Positions 1 through 8,837 of a DNA stretch of 64,000 nucleotides are shown here, piece after piece. Source of the stretch: a virus; IMG/VR virus record IMGVR_UViG_3300034418_012856, positions 1 to 64,000 of that record. The stretch is one strand, 5' to 3'. How positions within the stretch are numbered: position 1 is the stretch's first letter; every line of letters begins with the position of its first letter. The position numbers were made by a program, and so were the translations under genes. Under the pieces are notes generated by a model, which did not search any database, had not been told where the DNA came from, and saw only the letters and a program-made list of their open reading frames with translations.

Positions 1-1
1 T

Positions 2-442
2 AAGAATTCTATCCAGGATATTATCAGACCTTATGGGGGTGAAGTGACCTGGTGGGGTGATGACTCCACGGGCTCTTTCCAATATACACTTGCTTCAGAC
101 CGGTCTTGGGTTCATAGTGACGATACGACCGATTGGGCTGGTGTTCTTTATCTCACACCAGATGCACCACTTTCTTCCGGTACTGGCCTATTTAAGCATA
201 AGGAAACAGGTTTAAGGCGCTGGAGAAATTCCGAACATCCTGAGGATGTTGTAAACAATGCTCCTGTAAATATAGAGTCCCAAGATATGACCAAATGGGA
301 GATGGTCGATGTAATAGGTAATGTTTATAATAGATTAGTTATTTACAGAGGGGACCTTTTCCACACATCACTCGATTATTTTGGACAGAACAAGGAAGAT
401 GGTAGACTTTTCCAGGTTTTCTTCTTTAATACGGAAAAATAA
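2..442 (+). CDS. DUF6445/2OG-Fe(II) oxygenase-like protein, 5' truncated
   Basis: The frame is open from base 2, so the true start lies upstream of the window; the first internal ATG is at 44. The visible part has an HSD triplet (HxD) in WVHSDDTTDW, then a strand-rich core with YLTPDAPLSSGTGLF, a distal His in RGDLFHTS and an Arg shortly after (GRLFQVFFF). That order (HxD, H, R) fits the double-stranded beta-helix of 2-oxoglutarate/Fe(II) dioxygenases and the phage DUF6445 family. It abuts glycosyltransferases, so the substrate may be a sugar or a surface or virion component. The family call rests on motif memory, and the substrate is unknown. Confidence 0.6.
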   Translation, partial: KNSIQDIIRPYGGEVTWWGDDSTGSFQYTLASDRSWVHSDDTTDWAGVLYLTPDAPLSSGTGLFKHKETGLRRWRNSEHPEDVVNNAPVNIESQDMTKWEMVDVIGNVYNRLVIYRGDLFHTSLDYFGQNKEDGRLFQVFFFNTEK

Positions 443-1726
443 ATGCTAATAGTTAGGAGACCCACTGCTATAATTTTTGGATGGGATGGAAAAGACGGAG
501 CTTATGAGTTTGTTTCCACGGTTTTTTCATCAAATGAAAATAATATGTATTGGGTTGATCTTCTTTCTATAAAAGGTGATATCACATATGATTACCTTTC
601 TGAGTTAGAAAGAAAGCATAGTCCCGATGTTATTATTGTTTTTGGTAAAGACCCAATAAAGATACACCCATTCTTTGATTATAAGACTATATTTCTCCCT
701 AATTTGATATCTAATGATGATTTAGCAAACCTTATTGCACAATCTTACGTAGAGAATCATTCAACCCCATACAGACCGAAGTTTTCTGTTTTTACACCAG
801 CTTACATGACGGGTGAAAGAATTAACAGAACTTATGAGAGCCTTAAAAATCAAACTTTCACAGATTGGGAATGGATAGTGGTTGACGATTCACCTAATGA
901 CCATGATGAACTCTGGGAAATTTTAAACTCCATTTCCTCTGAAGATTTCAGGGTTAAGGCATATCGAGTTAATCCTAATACTGGGGGTAGAGTTGGATTA
1001 GCAAAAAATAGGGCATGCTCCTTGGCAAATGGACAATGGCTGGTAGAATTAGATCATGACGATTACCTATTGAGTCAATGCCTTCAAAAACTTAATGATG
1101 CTGGTGAAAAGTTTCCAGATGCTGGGTTTATTTATAGTGATGTTACCGAAATGAGGGAAAGTGGAGAGTTCATTATGTTTGACGAGAGGGTTGATTGGGA
1201 TTTTTACGGGACTCCTGGTAATAATTTTAATTTTGGGTACTCTGGGCATAGCTGGGTAGATGTTGAAGGTAAAAAATATCTTAGGCATCATTACCCTTCG
1301 ATAAATCCAATTACTATAAGGTTTAACATTTCTATGCCAAACCATGTTAGGGCTTGGCGTAGTGACGTTTATTATAAAATAGGCGGACACAGGGGAACAC
1401 TCCCTTTAGCTGATGATTTTGAGTTAATAATCAGGACTTTCTTGGAAACAAGAATGGTACATATCAAGGAGCTGCTTTATATTCAATATAGTAATCGAAG
1501 GAGTACTATGAATTTCAATTCTTTTGAAATAAACAGAATATCTAGAATTGTCAAAGAAAAGTACAATAAGGCAATACACCAAAGAATCCTAGATTTAGGA
1601 TTTCATGATTGGGAATGGGATGAAGATAAAGAAACAAACCATCATCAGGAAGCTTATATGCAAAATGATCTTAGTGATATGAAATTCTGGGATGAAGAGC
1701 AAGTTTTAAATTACGAATATGAATAA
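443..1726 (+). CDS. Family 2 glycosyltransferase
   Basis: 427 aa. About 110 N-terminal residues of unknown fold are followed by a GT-A domain: FSVFTPAYMTGERINRTYES, then WEWIVVDDSP (nucleotide-binding Asp pair) and the DxD-type metal motif ELDHDDY. It would transfer a sugar from a nucleotide donor in the host cytoplasm. The start codon follows the previous stop directly, and its end overlaps the next glycosyltransferase by 8 bases, so these genes are co-translated. The acceptor (host surface glycan or a virion protein) cannot be read from the sequence. Confidence 0.85.
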   Translation: MLIVRRPTAIIFGWDGKDGAYEFVSTVFSSNENNMYWVDLLSIKGDITYDYLSELERKHSPDVIIVFGKDPIKIHPFFDYKTIFLPNLISNDDLANLIAQSYVENHSTPYRPKFSVFTPAYMTGERINRTYESLKNQTFTDWEWIVVDDSPNDHDELWEILNSISSEDFRVKAYRVNPNTGGRVGLAKNRACSLANGQWLVELDHDDYLLSQCLQKLNDAGEKFPDAGFIYSDVTEMRESGEFIMFDERVDWDFYGTPGNNFNFGYSGHSWVDVEGKKYLRHHYPSINPITIRFNISMPNHVRAWRSDVYYKIGGHRGTLPLADDFELIIRTFLETRMVHIKELLYIQYSNRRSTMNFNSFEINRISRIVKEKYNKAIHQRILDLGFHDWEWDEDKETNHHQEAYMQNDLSDMKFWDEEQVLNYEYE

Positions 1727-2912
1727 CAGGAGAACTAAAATATGCATGAACGCCATGGTAGCGAACGAGTCCAAGGTTATATTAAGGATGCTGGAATCTT
1801 GCTATCTGTATATAGATTATTGGGTTGTACAGGATAATGGATCTACCGACGGAACCCAAGACCTAATTCGTAATTTCTTTGCGGAAAAAGGAATCCCTGG
1901 ATATCTGTATGAGACTGAATGGCATTACCCTGGTTATAATAGGGATCATGCTTTACAGGAATGTCTGAAAGCCGATCATGGATGTGATTGGATCTTAAGG
2001 ATGGATGCTGACGAACAGCTTGTAATTGATGAAGATTTTGATTGGGAAATCTTAAATGATACATCTATTCATAGTTTTAACATCACTGCTCAGGATCCTG
2101 GTGGTATTTATTTTAGAACTTGGATGTGGAATGCTAAACTCCCTTGGTATTTTAGGCATGATAAAAGACACGAGATAATTTTCGTGAAAGATCCTAACGG
2201 GGATGATGAGAATTTCCAGATTGTAAATCTTCCTAAGGGATTTAAGCATATTATTACTAATGACGGTCAAACTTGGGATGCTTCTTTTAAATTTTTAAAG
2301 GATGCTTTGGAGTTAGAAGCAGACCAAGTGTGTACTGGGAAAATCCTAGAAGATGATTACCATTTGTTTTATATAGGTAAAAGTTATAATGATACTTACG
2401 AGGATCATAGATTTCCTTTTGGTAAAAATCATGGTGATGAATATGCTAGGCGTACTATTTACTACTTAGAGCATTATGTATCAAGAAGATTTCCTGGTTA
2501 TCCCGAAGGCGTTAAACCTGATAGGTGGGATGAGATGGTTTATTATGCAATACTTTTAGTTGGGAGAGCACATAAATTTATAGGCAACCGTGATCAGGCA
2601 TACCAAAAAATGAAAGAGGCAGATTGGTATTGTCCATTTAGAAATGAGCATTTAGTGGTAAAAGCAGAGATGTTAAACGAGGATGGAAATTATCAGGAAA
2701 TGTATGATATAACTACTAGACTTATGGGAGATGATAGACTTTGTCCATTTCCAGATTGGCATTTTCTCCTTTGGACCGGGTGTTATAAGGATACTGGTGA
2801 TTATGTTCAGCACCTTCACAATATTGCTATGGAAAAACTAGGTATCATTAAACCACAAAATGATATAGTTGAAGATAAAATAAATCTAACATCCTTTCCA
2901 GGAGAAATTTAA
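1719..2912 (+). CDS. Family 2 glycosyltransferase with C-terminal helical extension
   Basis: 397 aa. The N-terminal part has the GT-A signatures WVVQDNGSTDGTQ and RMDADEQL (DxD). The C-terminal half (residues about 260-380) is helical, with GRAHKFIGNRDQAYQKMKEA, and resembles the TPR-like tails of some glycosyltransferases. It starts at an ATGAATAA overlap with the upstream stop, suggesting termination-reinitiation. It has diverged from its neighbour, so it is not a recent duplicate. Substrate unknown. Confidence 0.85.
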   Translation: MNNRRTKICMNAMVANESKVILRMLESCYLYIDYWVVQDNGSTDGTQDLIRNFFAEKGIPGYLYETEWHYPGYNRDHALQECLKADHGCDWILRMDADEQLVIDEDFDWEILNDTSIHSFNITAQDPGGIYFRTWMWNAKLPWYFRHDKRHEIIFVKDPNGDDENFQIVNLPKGFKHIITNDGQTWDASFKFLKDALELEADQVCTGKILEDDYHLFYIGKSYNDTYEDHRFPFGKNHGDEYARRTIYYLEHYVSRRFPGYPEGVKPDRWDEMVYYAILLVGRAHKFIGNRDQAYQKMKEADWYCPFRNEHLVVKAEMLNEDGNYQEMYDITTRLMGDDRLCPFPDWHFLLWTGCYKDTGDYVQHLHNIAMEKLGIIKPQNDIVEDKINLTSFPGEI

Positions 2913-2923
2913 AAAAAGTAAAA

Positions 2924-3196
2924 ATGGAAGATAGCATAAAAATTACACAGGAAGAATTAGAAAAAATAAATTCATTAAGGAAAGAAATAGCTGAAAACGT
3001 TGAATCTATAGGTAGATTCAATATAAAGAAGCATTTCCTGGTTAAGGATTTAGAATCCATTGACACTGAATTATTCGTACTCCTCCAAAAATCTGAAGAT
3101 CTTGACCGTAAAGAAAAGGAGATAATTGACGAGATTGTTGGTAAATATGGGGAGGGACAATTGAACTTCGAAACAGGAGAATATACTAAAGACTGA
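2924..3196 (+). CDS. Small coiled-coil protein
   Basis: 90 aa, almost entirely charged helix (Lys/Glu with regular Leu/Ile), predicted to be a coiled coil. No recognised family. It lies between two glycosyltransferases, and its stop overlaps the start of the next gene by one base (TGATG), so it belongs to the same operon. It may help its neighbour to oligomerise; this is inference from position only. Confidence 0.7.
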   Translation: MEDSIKITQEELEKINSLRKEIAENVESIGRFNIKKHFLVKDLESIDTELFVLLQKSEDLDRKEKEIIDEIVGKYGEGQLNFETGEYTKD

Positions 3197-4254
3197 TGAA
3201 AGAAATAGAGGCATTACGTAAAACCAAATATGAATTGATTAGGACAATCAATTCTATTCAGAAGACTCTTGATGAAAAATCTGGAGGAAAGCCTCGGATT
3301 CTTTTTGTTGCACCACACCTATCTACTGGTGGTATGCCTCAATATCTATATAAAAAGATAGAGTCTTTTAATGATGATGCTGAAGTTTATTGTATTCAGT
3401 ATAATAATACTTCCGAGGAATATGTAGTCCAGAGGGATAGGATTAGGGATAAGATTGGTGCAAGGTTTTTTTGCTTAGGAAGCAACAAATGGGAAATAAT
3501 AGATTTGATAGAAAAAATCTGTCCTGATGTTATTCACTTTGACGATTTTGTTGAGTTTTTTATTGATGGCGAAATTATAGAAAAAATATTTGAACCGAAT
3601 CGGCCATATTACATAGCAGAAACGTGTCATAGTTCAAATATTTCTACAAGGGATAAGGTCTATTGTCCTGATAAGTTAATAATGGTGAACCAATGGATGT
3701 GTGATAAATTCGAAAAGCTCGGGGTTCCTGTTGATATCCTAGAATATCCTATAGATAATCTCGAGAGACCCGATAGGGAAGAAGCTTTAAATGAACTTGG
3801 TTTAGATCCTTCAGTCAAACACATTATAAACATAGGACTTTTTACTCCTGGAAAAAATCAAGGGGAACTAATCCAATATGCAAAAAAGTTGGTGGATTAC
3901 CCTGTTCAATTCCATTTTATTGGAAATACTGCACCAAATTTCCAGAGTTATTGGGAACCCTTGTTAAAAGATCTCCCAGCTAATTGCAAAATATGGGGAG
4001 AAAGGGATGACACTGATTCTTTTTATAAAGCAGTGGATTTATTTGTTTTTACCTCTAATTGGGAATTAAATCCCATTGTGATTAAGGAATCCCTATCTTG
4101 GAACTTACCTATTCTTATGAGAAGACTCGATCCATATTTGGATTCATATGATAATAATGATTTGGTTCATTACCTTACACCTTCTGGTGTTTTTGAAGAC
4201 CTTGAAGTTAATGTATCAAAAATAAAGGACATACTTAAATTAGATGAAAAATAA
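3196..4254 (+). CDS. GT4/GT1-like glycosyltransferase (GT-B fold)
   Basis: 352 aa. A short N-terminal helix (about 30 aa) is followed by a GT-B N-domain opening ILFVAPHLSTGGMPQYLYKK, the Gly-rich acceptor-side loop typical of group 1 glycosyltransferases. The C-domain has HIINIGLFTPGKNQGELI, KIWGERDDTDSFYKAVDLFVF and NPIVIKESLSW, which matches the conserved E-x7-E region of GT4 enzymes (here ELNPIVIKE). It overlaps the next gene by 11 bases. Donor sugar unknown. Confidence 0.85.
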   Translation: MKEIEALRKTKYELIRTINSIQKTLDEKSGGKPRILFVAPHLSTGGMPQYLYKKIESFNDDAEVYCIQYNNTSEEYVVQRDRIRDKIGARFFCLGSNKWEIIDLIEKICPDVIHFDDFVEFFIDGEIIEKIFEPNRPYYIAETCHSSNISTRDKVYCPDKLIMVNQWMCDKFEKLGVPVDILEYPIDNLERPDREEALNELGLDPSVKHIINIGLFTPGKNQGELIQYAKKLVDYPVQFHFIGNTAPNFQSYWEPLLKDLPANCKIWGERDDTDSFYKAVDLFVFTSNWELNPIVIKESLSWNLPILMRRLDPYLDSYDNNDLVHYLTPSGVFEDLEVNVSKIKDILKLDEK

Positions 4255-5425
4255 AGGTTTAAAGGTTTATGAAAATTTAAGTAAAGCTAAGGAAGTTAGA
4301 TTTAGACATCCTTATACATTTAATTTTCATTTTGATTATGGTCCTAAGGTCGATTGTATAGGTCCTAGTAATACAAAACCGTGTACTATAAAATTTAAGG
4401 ATCTAGATATAGATGCTTATTCTTATACGGGTGAGACTTCTTCTGGGTTATACACTCAACTTTTTAGAAAGTGGTATACTAACTGGGGCTTTGAGGCTTA
4501 TGATGGTGAGCAACTTATTTATAAGGAGGACCTGGAAAACGTAATCAAGAATAATAAGGTTTGTATTTCAATAGATAGCTCCTCTCTGGGTGATACTTTA
4601 GCTTGGATGCCTGTAATAGAAAAATTTAGGGTAAAATATGATTGTGATCTATATACTACTACTTTTTGGAACGAACTTCTTTCTATCTATTATCCAGACA
4701 TTAGGTTCCAATCACCAGGTTATCGAGAGCCAAATACTAAAGCCGTAATTGGAGTTGGGTGGTATGAAGAGACTGATAGAGATACCCATAAAAGGGATCC
4801 AAGATCAATATCACTTCAGCAAGTCGCCGGGGATATTCTTGGTCTTGAAATTGATGGAGATGTCCTCACTGAAAAGGTCCCAGATTTGATCAAAAACTCT
4901 TCCCCAAGTGTAGACGGAAAATATGTATGTCTTGCTATGGAGTCTACCGCAAATGCAAAACATTGGCATTATCCCGACGGGTGGCAAGATATCACAGATT
5001 ATCTCAATTCCCTAGGTTATAAGGTTGTTATTGTCCAAAAACAAGGAACGAATCTTCGGAATGTAGTTGATAAGACTGGTGATATAAGCATTCTCCAAAG
5101 GGCCATAGACATATATCATGCTGACTTTTTTATTGGAATAGGTTCTGGACTTAGCTGGCTTGCATGGTCTTTACATAAGCCTGTAGTGATGATATCTGGA
5201 TTTTCGGATCCTAACTGTGAATTCAAAACTAAAAACTATAGAGTTATTGAAAAAGAGGTGTGTCACGGTTGTTTTAACGACACCTCTCTTAAATTTGATA
5301 AGGGTGATTGGAACTGGTGTCCCAGATTGAAAGATACTGATCGCATGTTCGAATGTACTAAATCTATAACTCCATCTATGGTAAAGGAGCATATTCAAAA
5401 ACTTATTAAGGACAACCTTTCCTAA
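4244..5425 (+). CDS. GT9-family heptosyltransferase of the TibC/BAHT type
   Basis: 393 aa. N-terminal beta part (FNFHFDYGPKVDCIGPSN), then a GT9 core: CISIDSSSLGDTLAWMPVIE, a donor-side loop at AMESTANAKHW, and FIGIGSGLSWLAWSL. The C-terminal region has four Cys at about residues 340, 343, 359 and 371 (CHGC, then NWC and FEC). That CxxC-x15-C-x11-C pattern resembles the iron-finger of the autotransporter heptosyltransferase TibC. Such enzymes use ADP-heptose to modify protein Ser residues. A heptose-7-phosphate kinase homologue is encoded at 31270, which supports a heptose role. The true acceptor is unknown. Confidence 0.8.
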   Translation: MKNKGLKVYENLSKAKEVRFRHPYTFNFHFDYGPKVDCIGPSNTKPCTIKFKDLDIDAYSYTGETSSGLYTQLFRKWYTNWGFEAYDGEQLIYKEDLENVIKNNKVCISIDSSSLGDTLAWMPVIEKFRVKYDCDLYTTTFWNELLSIYYPDIRFQSPGYREPNTKAVIGVGWYEETDRDTHKRDPRSISLQQVAGDILGLEIDGDVLTEKVPDLIKNSSPSVDGKYVCLAMESTANAKHWHYPDGWQDITDYLNSLGYKVVIVQKQGTNLRNVVDKTGDISILQRAIDIYHADFFIGIGSGLSWLAWSLHKPVVMISGFSDPNCEFKTKNYRVIEKEVCHGCFNDTSLKFDKGDWNWCPRLKDTDRMFECTKSITPSMVKEHIQKLIKDNLS

Positions 5426-5434
5426 CCTCTTTTA

Positions 5435-5491
5435 ATCTACAGATATATAAGAAGAAGTAAATAAAACCTTCTTTGAATAATATCTGTAGAT
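5435..5491. repeat. Inverted repeat enclosing a late-promoter box
   Basis: ATCTACAGATAT (5435-5446) and its perfect reverse complement ATATCTGTAGAT (5480-5491) flank a second short stem, AAGAAG/CTTCTT (5452-5457 and 5468-5473). The late-type box GATATATAAG overlaps the left arm and the loop, and the right arm ends one base before the ATG of the next gene. A read-through RNA could fold the start region into a long hairpin; a transcript begun at the box would lack the left arm. Confidence 0.75.
5442..5452 (+). promoter_or_regulatory. Late-type promoter box GATATATAAGA
   Basis: This is one of a family of boxes GATATATA(A/G) found before virion genes in this window. It resembles the T4 late promoter TATAAATA, and a gp55 homologue is encoded at 26534. 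It lies 51 bases before the ATG, the longest spacing among the intergenic boxes, because a hairpin occupies the leader. Confidence 0.65.
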
Positions 5492-5492
5492 A

Positions 5493-8045
5493 ATGGCTTT
5501 TTACCCCGAAAATAGATTTCCTAAAAAAGGATCTCCCGTTTATAATGGAAACGGAGACCAAAGAAATATTTCAGATCCCCGTTTTAGGTATCAGGATGAG
5601 CTGGAAAATACTACAAAAGTTTTCCACCAAAGCACTGATAATTATTTCGGGACTACTGGTGCAGCAATGGCAAGGGCGGAGCAGCTTGGGTGTAACGGAT
5701 ACCACACTGCTTTAGCTGATGATGGAGTTTATTACTATCTTCCATGCTCTGATGCTACCTGGTATGCTGAAAGGATGCAACAGTTTGAGAGTGCACTTAA
5801 CTTTACCTACATAGGAAATTATAGGGTATTAACTTGGGATTCTCCATTTAATTATGTCCAGTCTTTTAACGGGTGGTTAATAGAAACCGCGGGAGCTGTT
5901 CTTAACGATCCTGTTAAGTTGGGAGATCCTTCTGCTGCAATTCCAAATGATATTGCTATAGATTTTAGATATTCTGTTGATGGACAAAGCTGGTCTTTAT
6001 GGGCAAATGTTGGTACAGCATTAACTGGATTTTCTCAAGGATACACATCTAATAATGACTCTACCATATTCTCAATCCCGTTGGATCCATCTAAACCATT
6101 CTACCCAGAATTTAGATTTACCTCGGTTGTAGTAAATCCAGACGGTAGCATAGCATACGAAAGCGAGGAACCGATAGATCCTTCTGTTGTTATACTTGAT
6201 TTTGATCTAGATCTTACCTATGCTACTGGACCTAGTGGTCCCTCAGGGCAAGTGGATACCTTAGTTATAAATAGACCGGTTCCTAGTTGCTCCAATGAGA
6301 AGTCAAACAGACCTGTAGTTTTCGATGATTGTAATTATACATTCGATCCTTATGCAATTAACAAAGCTGTTAATTTATATAAGGATTTAAGCTTGGTTGT
6401 AAACAAGGTATTCGGTTTTGAAACTAATTATTATTCGGTACAACCTCAGGCTAGAGGGAAAGACGTTGTCTTAAAAGAATATACCTTATTTGATGTTGTT
6501 GATGAGCAATGTGTAAAGGTAATGGTTCCTTCGAATCAATTTCCTGACAATCGGGTAAACTATGATCCTTTTGGCATCCAATTCGACGAACCCTTTGAAA
6601 TACACATAGATAAGACATATTTTGAGAGTATATTCGGAAGGGGATCACAGCCAAGAAAAAGGGATATAATATATTTTCCTTTAACTAATAGGATTTATGA
6701 AATCAATTCAACTTACCTTTTTAGGGATTTCATGTACTCTCCAGTTTATTATAAGATCGAGCTTAAGAAATACAGTCAAAAATCTAATACTTACTTCAAG
6801 GATCCTGCTTATAAAGAGGAACTCGATGGCATTGCCCTAACTACTGAAAAATTATTTGGAGCTGAGGTTGAATCTGAGGAGGAGAAAATCTCTAAACCTA
6901 AACAATATTCTGACAGCTCCCAAAGAAGACAGGAAGACCCTACTAGATCTTATATCTATAAGAATCTGCCTATAGTTGGGTACGACCTGAATAATAACTG
7001 GACAATAGTATTTAACAATTATTATGATATGGCGGATGGGTTTGTTACTGATTCCGAGTTTATCTATGAACCAAATAAGTATAGGGAAGCTATCAGATAT
7101 AAAAATAGCCCTTATTTGGATACTGATGGCGAAATCTCTTATACCTGTTGGTTCAGTTTAAAAAACTATGTTAACGAGAATAGCTTGGCTAAGAAGCCAT
7201 TCTCTCCAGCACCTATTGTAAAGGTTTCTGAAGATTCAAACCAAATTGTATATAGTTCTCATCCCTATAAGCATAATCTTTCGCCTTTTAGAAATTTCTC
7301 TGATAATCCAGAAGGGTATGTGGCAATAAGTACTGATTCTAATCACTCTGGAGGATTTAAGGTACTTACTACCCCAGATGAATACAGATTCTCTGTTAGT
7401 AATCCCAACCTCCCTTATGCTAAAAACACCGCTAATTGGAAGATGCAAAAAGCTCAGGCAAGAAACCTGATAGATGGTACCTATTTTGATGTGAATAATG
7501 AACTAAAGGGGTTAAGGATAGATCTTGTACATTCAGGATCTAACGATCCAGCTAATAATAATTATGTACAACAGGGAAGTATAGAGATTATTCTTAACGA
7601 TCTTACGTATGATTCTAGATTACAATTTGTACCCGAGCAAGATGAATGGTATGGTTTGGTCGTAAATATTAGTAATAAGTACAGACAAATGGGTGTTAAC
7701 ATATGGAAGATGTCCTATGATTCAACCAATCCATCACAACAAAGTTCTGATCTTATCAAAGTACACGAGGATTATAGAACCTTGACAAAATCATATACCT
7801 TCGATGCTCCTAAAGATGTCGAGACGAATGTTAATAACCCTTTCTATGGTACTGATAACAATTCATATAAGATTTATACTTCTCCACTCTTGCTTTCTAA
7901 TATCAGATTATTTAAGAATATGATAGATATTGATAAGCAATCTATCGTTCTCAATCAGAATACCGTAAGAGATGAGCAGCTTGCATACATTATTGATAAC
8001 GCTAAACCACAATTAATATTACCGAAGTTCGCTAGAAACAGGTAA
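5493..8045 (+). CDS. Large virion protein: gp14-like neck segment fused to fibre/lectin-like parts
   Basis: 850 aa. Residues 1-90 look like an adhesin or fibre head (GYHTALADDGVYYYLPC). The middle (about 290-440) resembles T4 neck protein gp14: FGFETNYYSVQPQARGKDVV, FGIQFDEPFEIHIDK, then RKRDIIYFPLTNRIYEIN. The C-terminal half (about 540-820) is beta-rich with EISYTCWFSLKNYV and DEWYGLVVNISNKYRQMGV, like a laminin-G/concanavalin fold. It lies just before the terminase genes, as neck genes do in T4. It has its own late-type box. The neck call is by motif similarity and is moderate; the lectin call is weaker. Confidence 0.6.
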   Translation: MAFYPENRFPKKGSPVYNGNGDQRNISDPRFRYQDELENTTKVFHQSTDNYFGTTGAAMARAEQLGCNGYHTALADDGVYYYLPCSDATWYAERMQQFESALNFTYIGNYRVLTWDSPFNYVQSFNGWLIETAGAVLNDPVKLGDPSAAIPNDIAIDFRYSVDGQSWSLWANVGTALTGFSQGYTSNNDSTIFSIPLDPSKPFYPEFRFTSVVVNPDGSIAYESEEPIDPSVVILDFDLDLTYATGPSGPSGQVDTLVINRPVPSCSNEKSNRPVVFDDCNYTFDPYAINKAVNLYKDLSLVVNKVFGFETNYYSVQPQARGKDVVLKEYTLFDVVDEQCVKVMVPSNQFPDNRVNYDPFGIQFDEPFEIHIDKTYFESIFGRGSQPRKRDIIYFPLTNRIYEINSTYLFRDFMYSPVYYKIELKKYSQKSNTYFKDPAYKEELDGIALTTEKLFGAEVESEEEKISKPKQYSDSSQRRQEDPTRSYIYKNLPIVGYDLNNNWTIVFNNYYDMADGFVTDSEFIYEPNKYREAIRYKNSPYLDTDGEISYTCWFSLKNYVNENSLAKKPFSPAPIVKVSEDSNQIVYSSHPYKHNLSPFRNFSDNPEGYVAISTDSNHSGGFKVLTTPDEYRFSVSNPNLPYAKNTANWKMQKAQARNLIDGTYFDVNNELKGLRIDLVHSGSNDPANNNYVQQGSIEIILNDLTYDSRLQFVPEQDEWYGLVVNISNKYRQMGVNIWKMSYDSTNPSQQSSDLIKVHEDYRTLTKSYTFDAPKDVETNVNNPFYGTDNNSYKIYTSPLLLSNIRLFKNMIDIDKQSIVLNQNTVRDEQLAYIIDNAKPQLILPKFARNR

Positions 8046-8058
8046 GTAAAATTATAAT

Positions 8059-8832
8059 ATGCCTAGAAGAAAACCAAAACCAGAAAGGGTTGTTGAGGAG
8101 AAGATTAAAGAAAGCCTTGACTCCATCTTGCAGGATGAGAATTTAGACTTTGATGCTGTACAGCCTGATGAGCTACCAAGGCTGAAAACCACGGAGCTTA
8201 TGAATTTTACGGAAGCAACGCAGACAACAGGTTCTGATGCAAAGGGAGTTCTGGATTCTATTGTTAAATTTTACTTGGATGAGAATTTTATAGATCAAAC
8301 TGATTATATCGAGTATAAGAAAAAGATAGACTCGATGAATCTTGCTTCTATGATGCTACAACTAAAAACTGCTCAGCATGCTATCACTAAACTTTTGGAA
8401 GAAATAGATCTTGGAAATGCAAACCCAAGAATGTTTGAGGTTCTTGCACAACTGCAGTCACAAATCATGCAAATGCCTAAAGATTATCAGAATTATGTCC
8501 AAAAAATGGAGGATGGTTATAAAGCTCTTGGGACCCAATTAGAAGATAAAAGTAATGCTGGTTCTTTCCAATTAGAACCAGGAGAGGATGGAAAAAATGT
8601 ATACAACCCATCTTCTACTGATACCGGTGGAATCAAGGTGAGAGGTACGAAAGGACTTATGGAGGGATTAAGGGATATAATTGGTGCTGAAATCGAGGAT
8701 ATAAAGGTGGATGATGTTGACGAGAACGCTATAGTAAATGCTAAAAAGAAAGCTGAAATAGATGCAAGTAGAAACATCTCTCTCGACGAGGACGATTCTG
8801 ATCTCGAAGTAGAGGACGATTTATTCGATTAA
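8059..8832 (+). CDS. terS: Small terminase subunit (gp16-like)
   Basis: 257 aa, acidic at the C-terminus. The central helical stretch AQHAITKLLEEIDLGNANPR followed by MFEVLAQLQSQIMQMPKDY corresponds to the T4 gp16 oligomerisation core (which has a similar NSPR-MEVFATLMGQM pattern). It sits immediately upstream of the large terminase, as in T4. The role is DNA recognition and regulation of the packaging motor. T4 gp16 is 164 aa, so this one is longer, mainly in charged ends. Confidence 0.75.
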   Translation: MPRRKPKPERVVEEKIKESLDSILQDENLDFDAVQPDELPRLKTTELMNFTEATQTTGSDAKGVLDSIVKFYLDENFIDQTDYIEYKKKIDSMNLASMMLQLKTAQHAITKLLEEIDLGNANPRMFEVLAQLQSQIMQMPKDYQNYVQKMEDGYKALGTQLEDKSNAGSFQLEPGEDGKNVYNPSSTDTGGIKVRGTKGLMEGLRDIIGAEIEDIKVDDVDENAIVNAKKKAEIDASRNISLDEDDSDLEVEDDLFD

Positions 8833-8837
8833 TTGTT

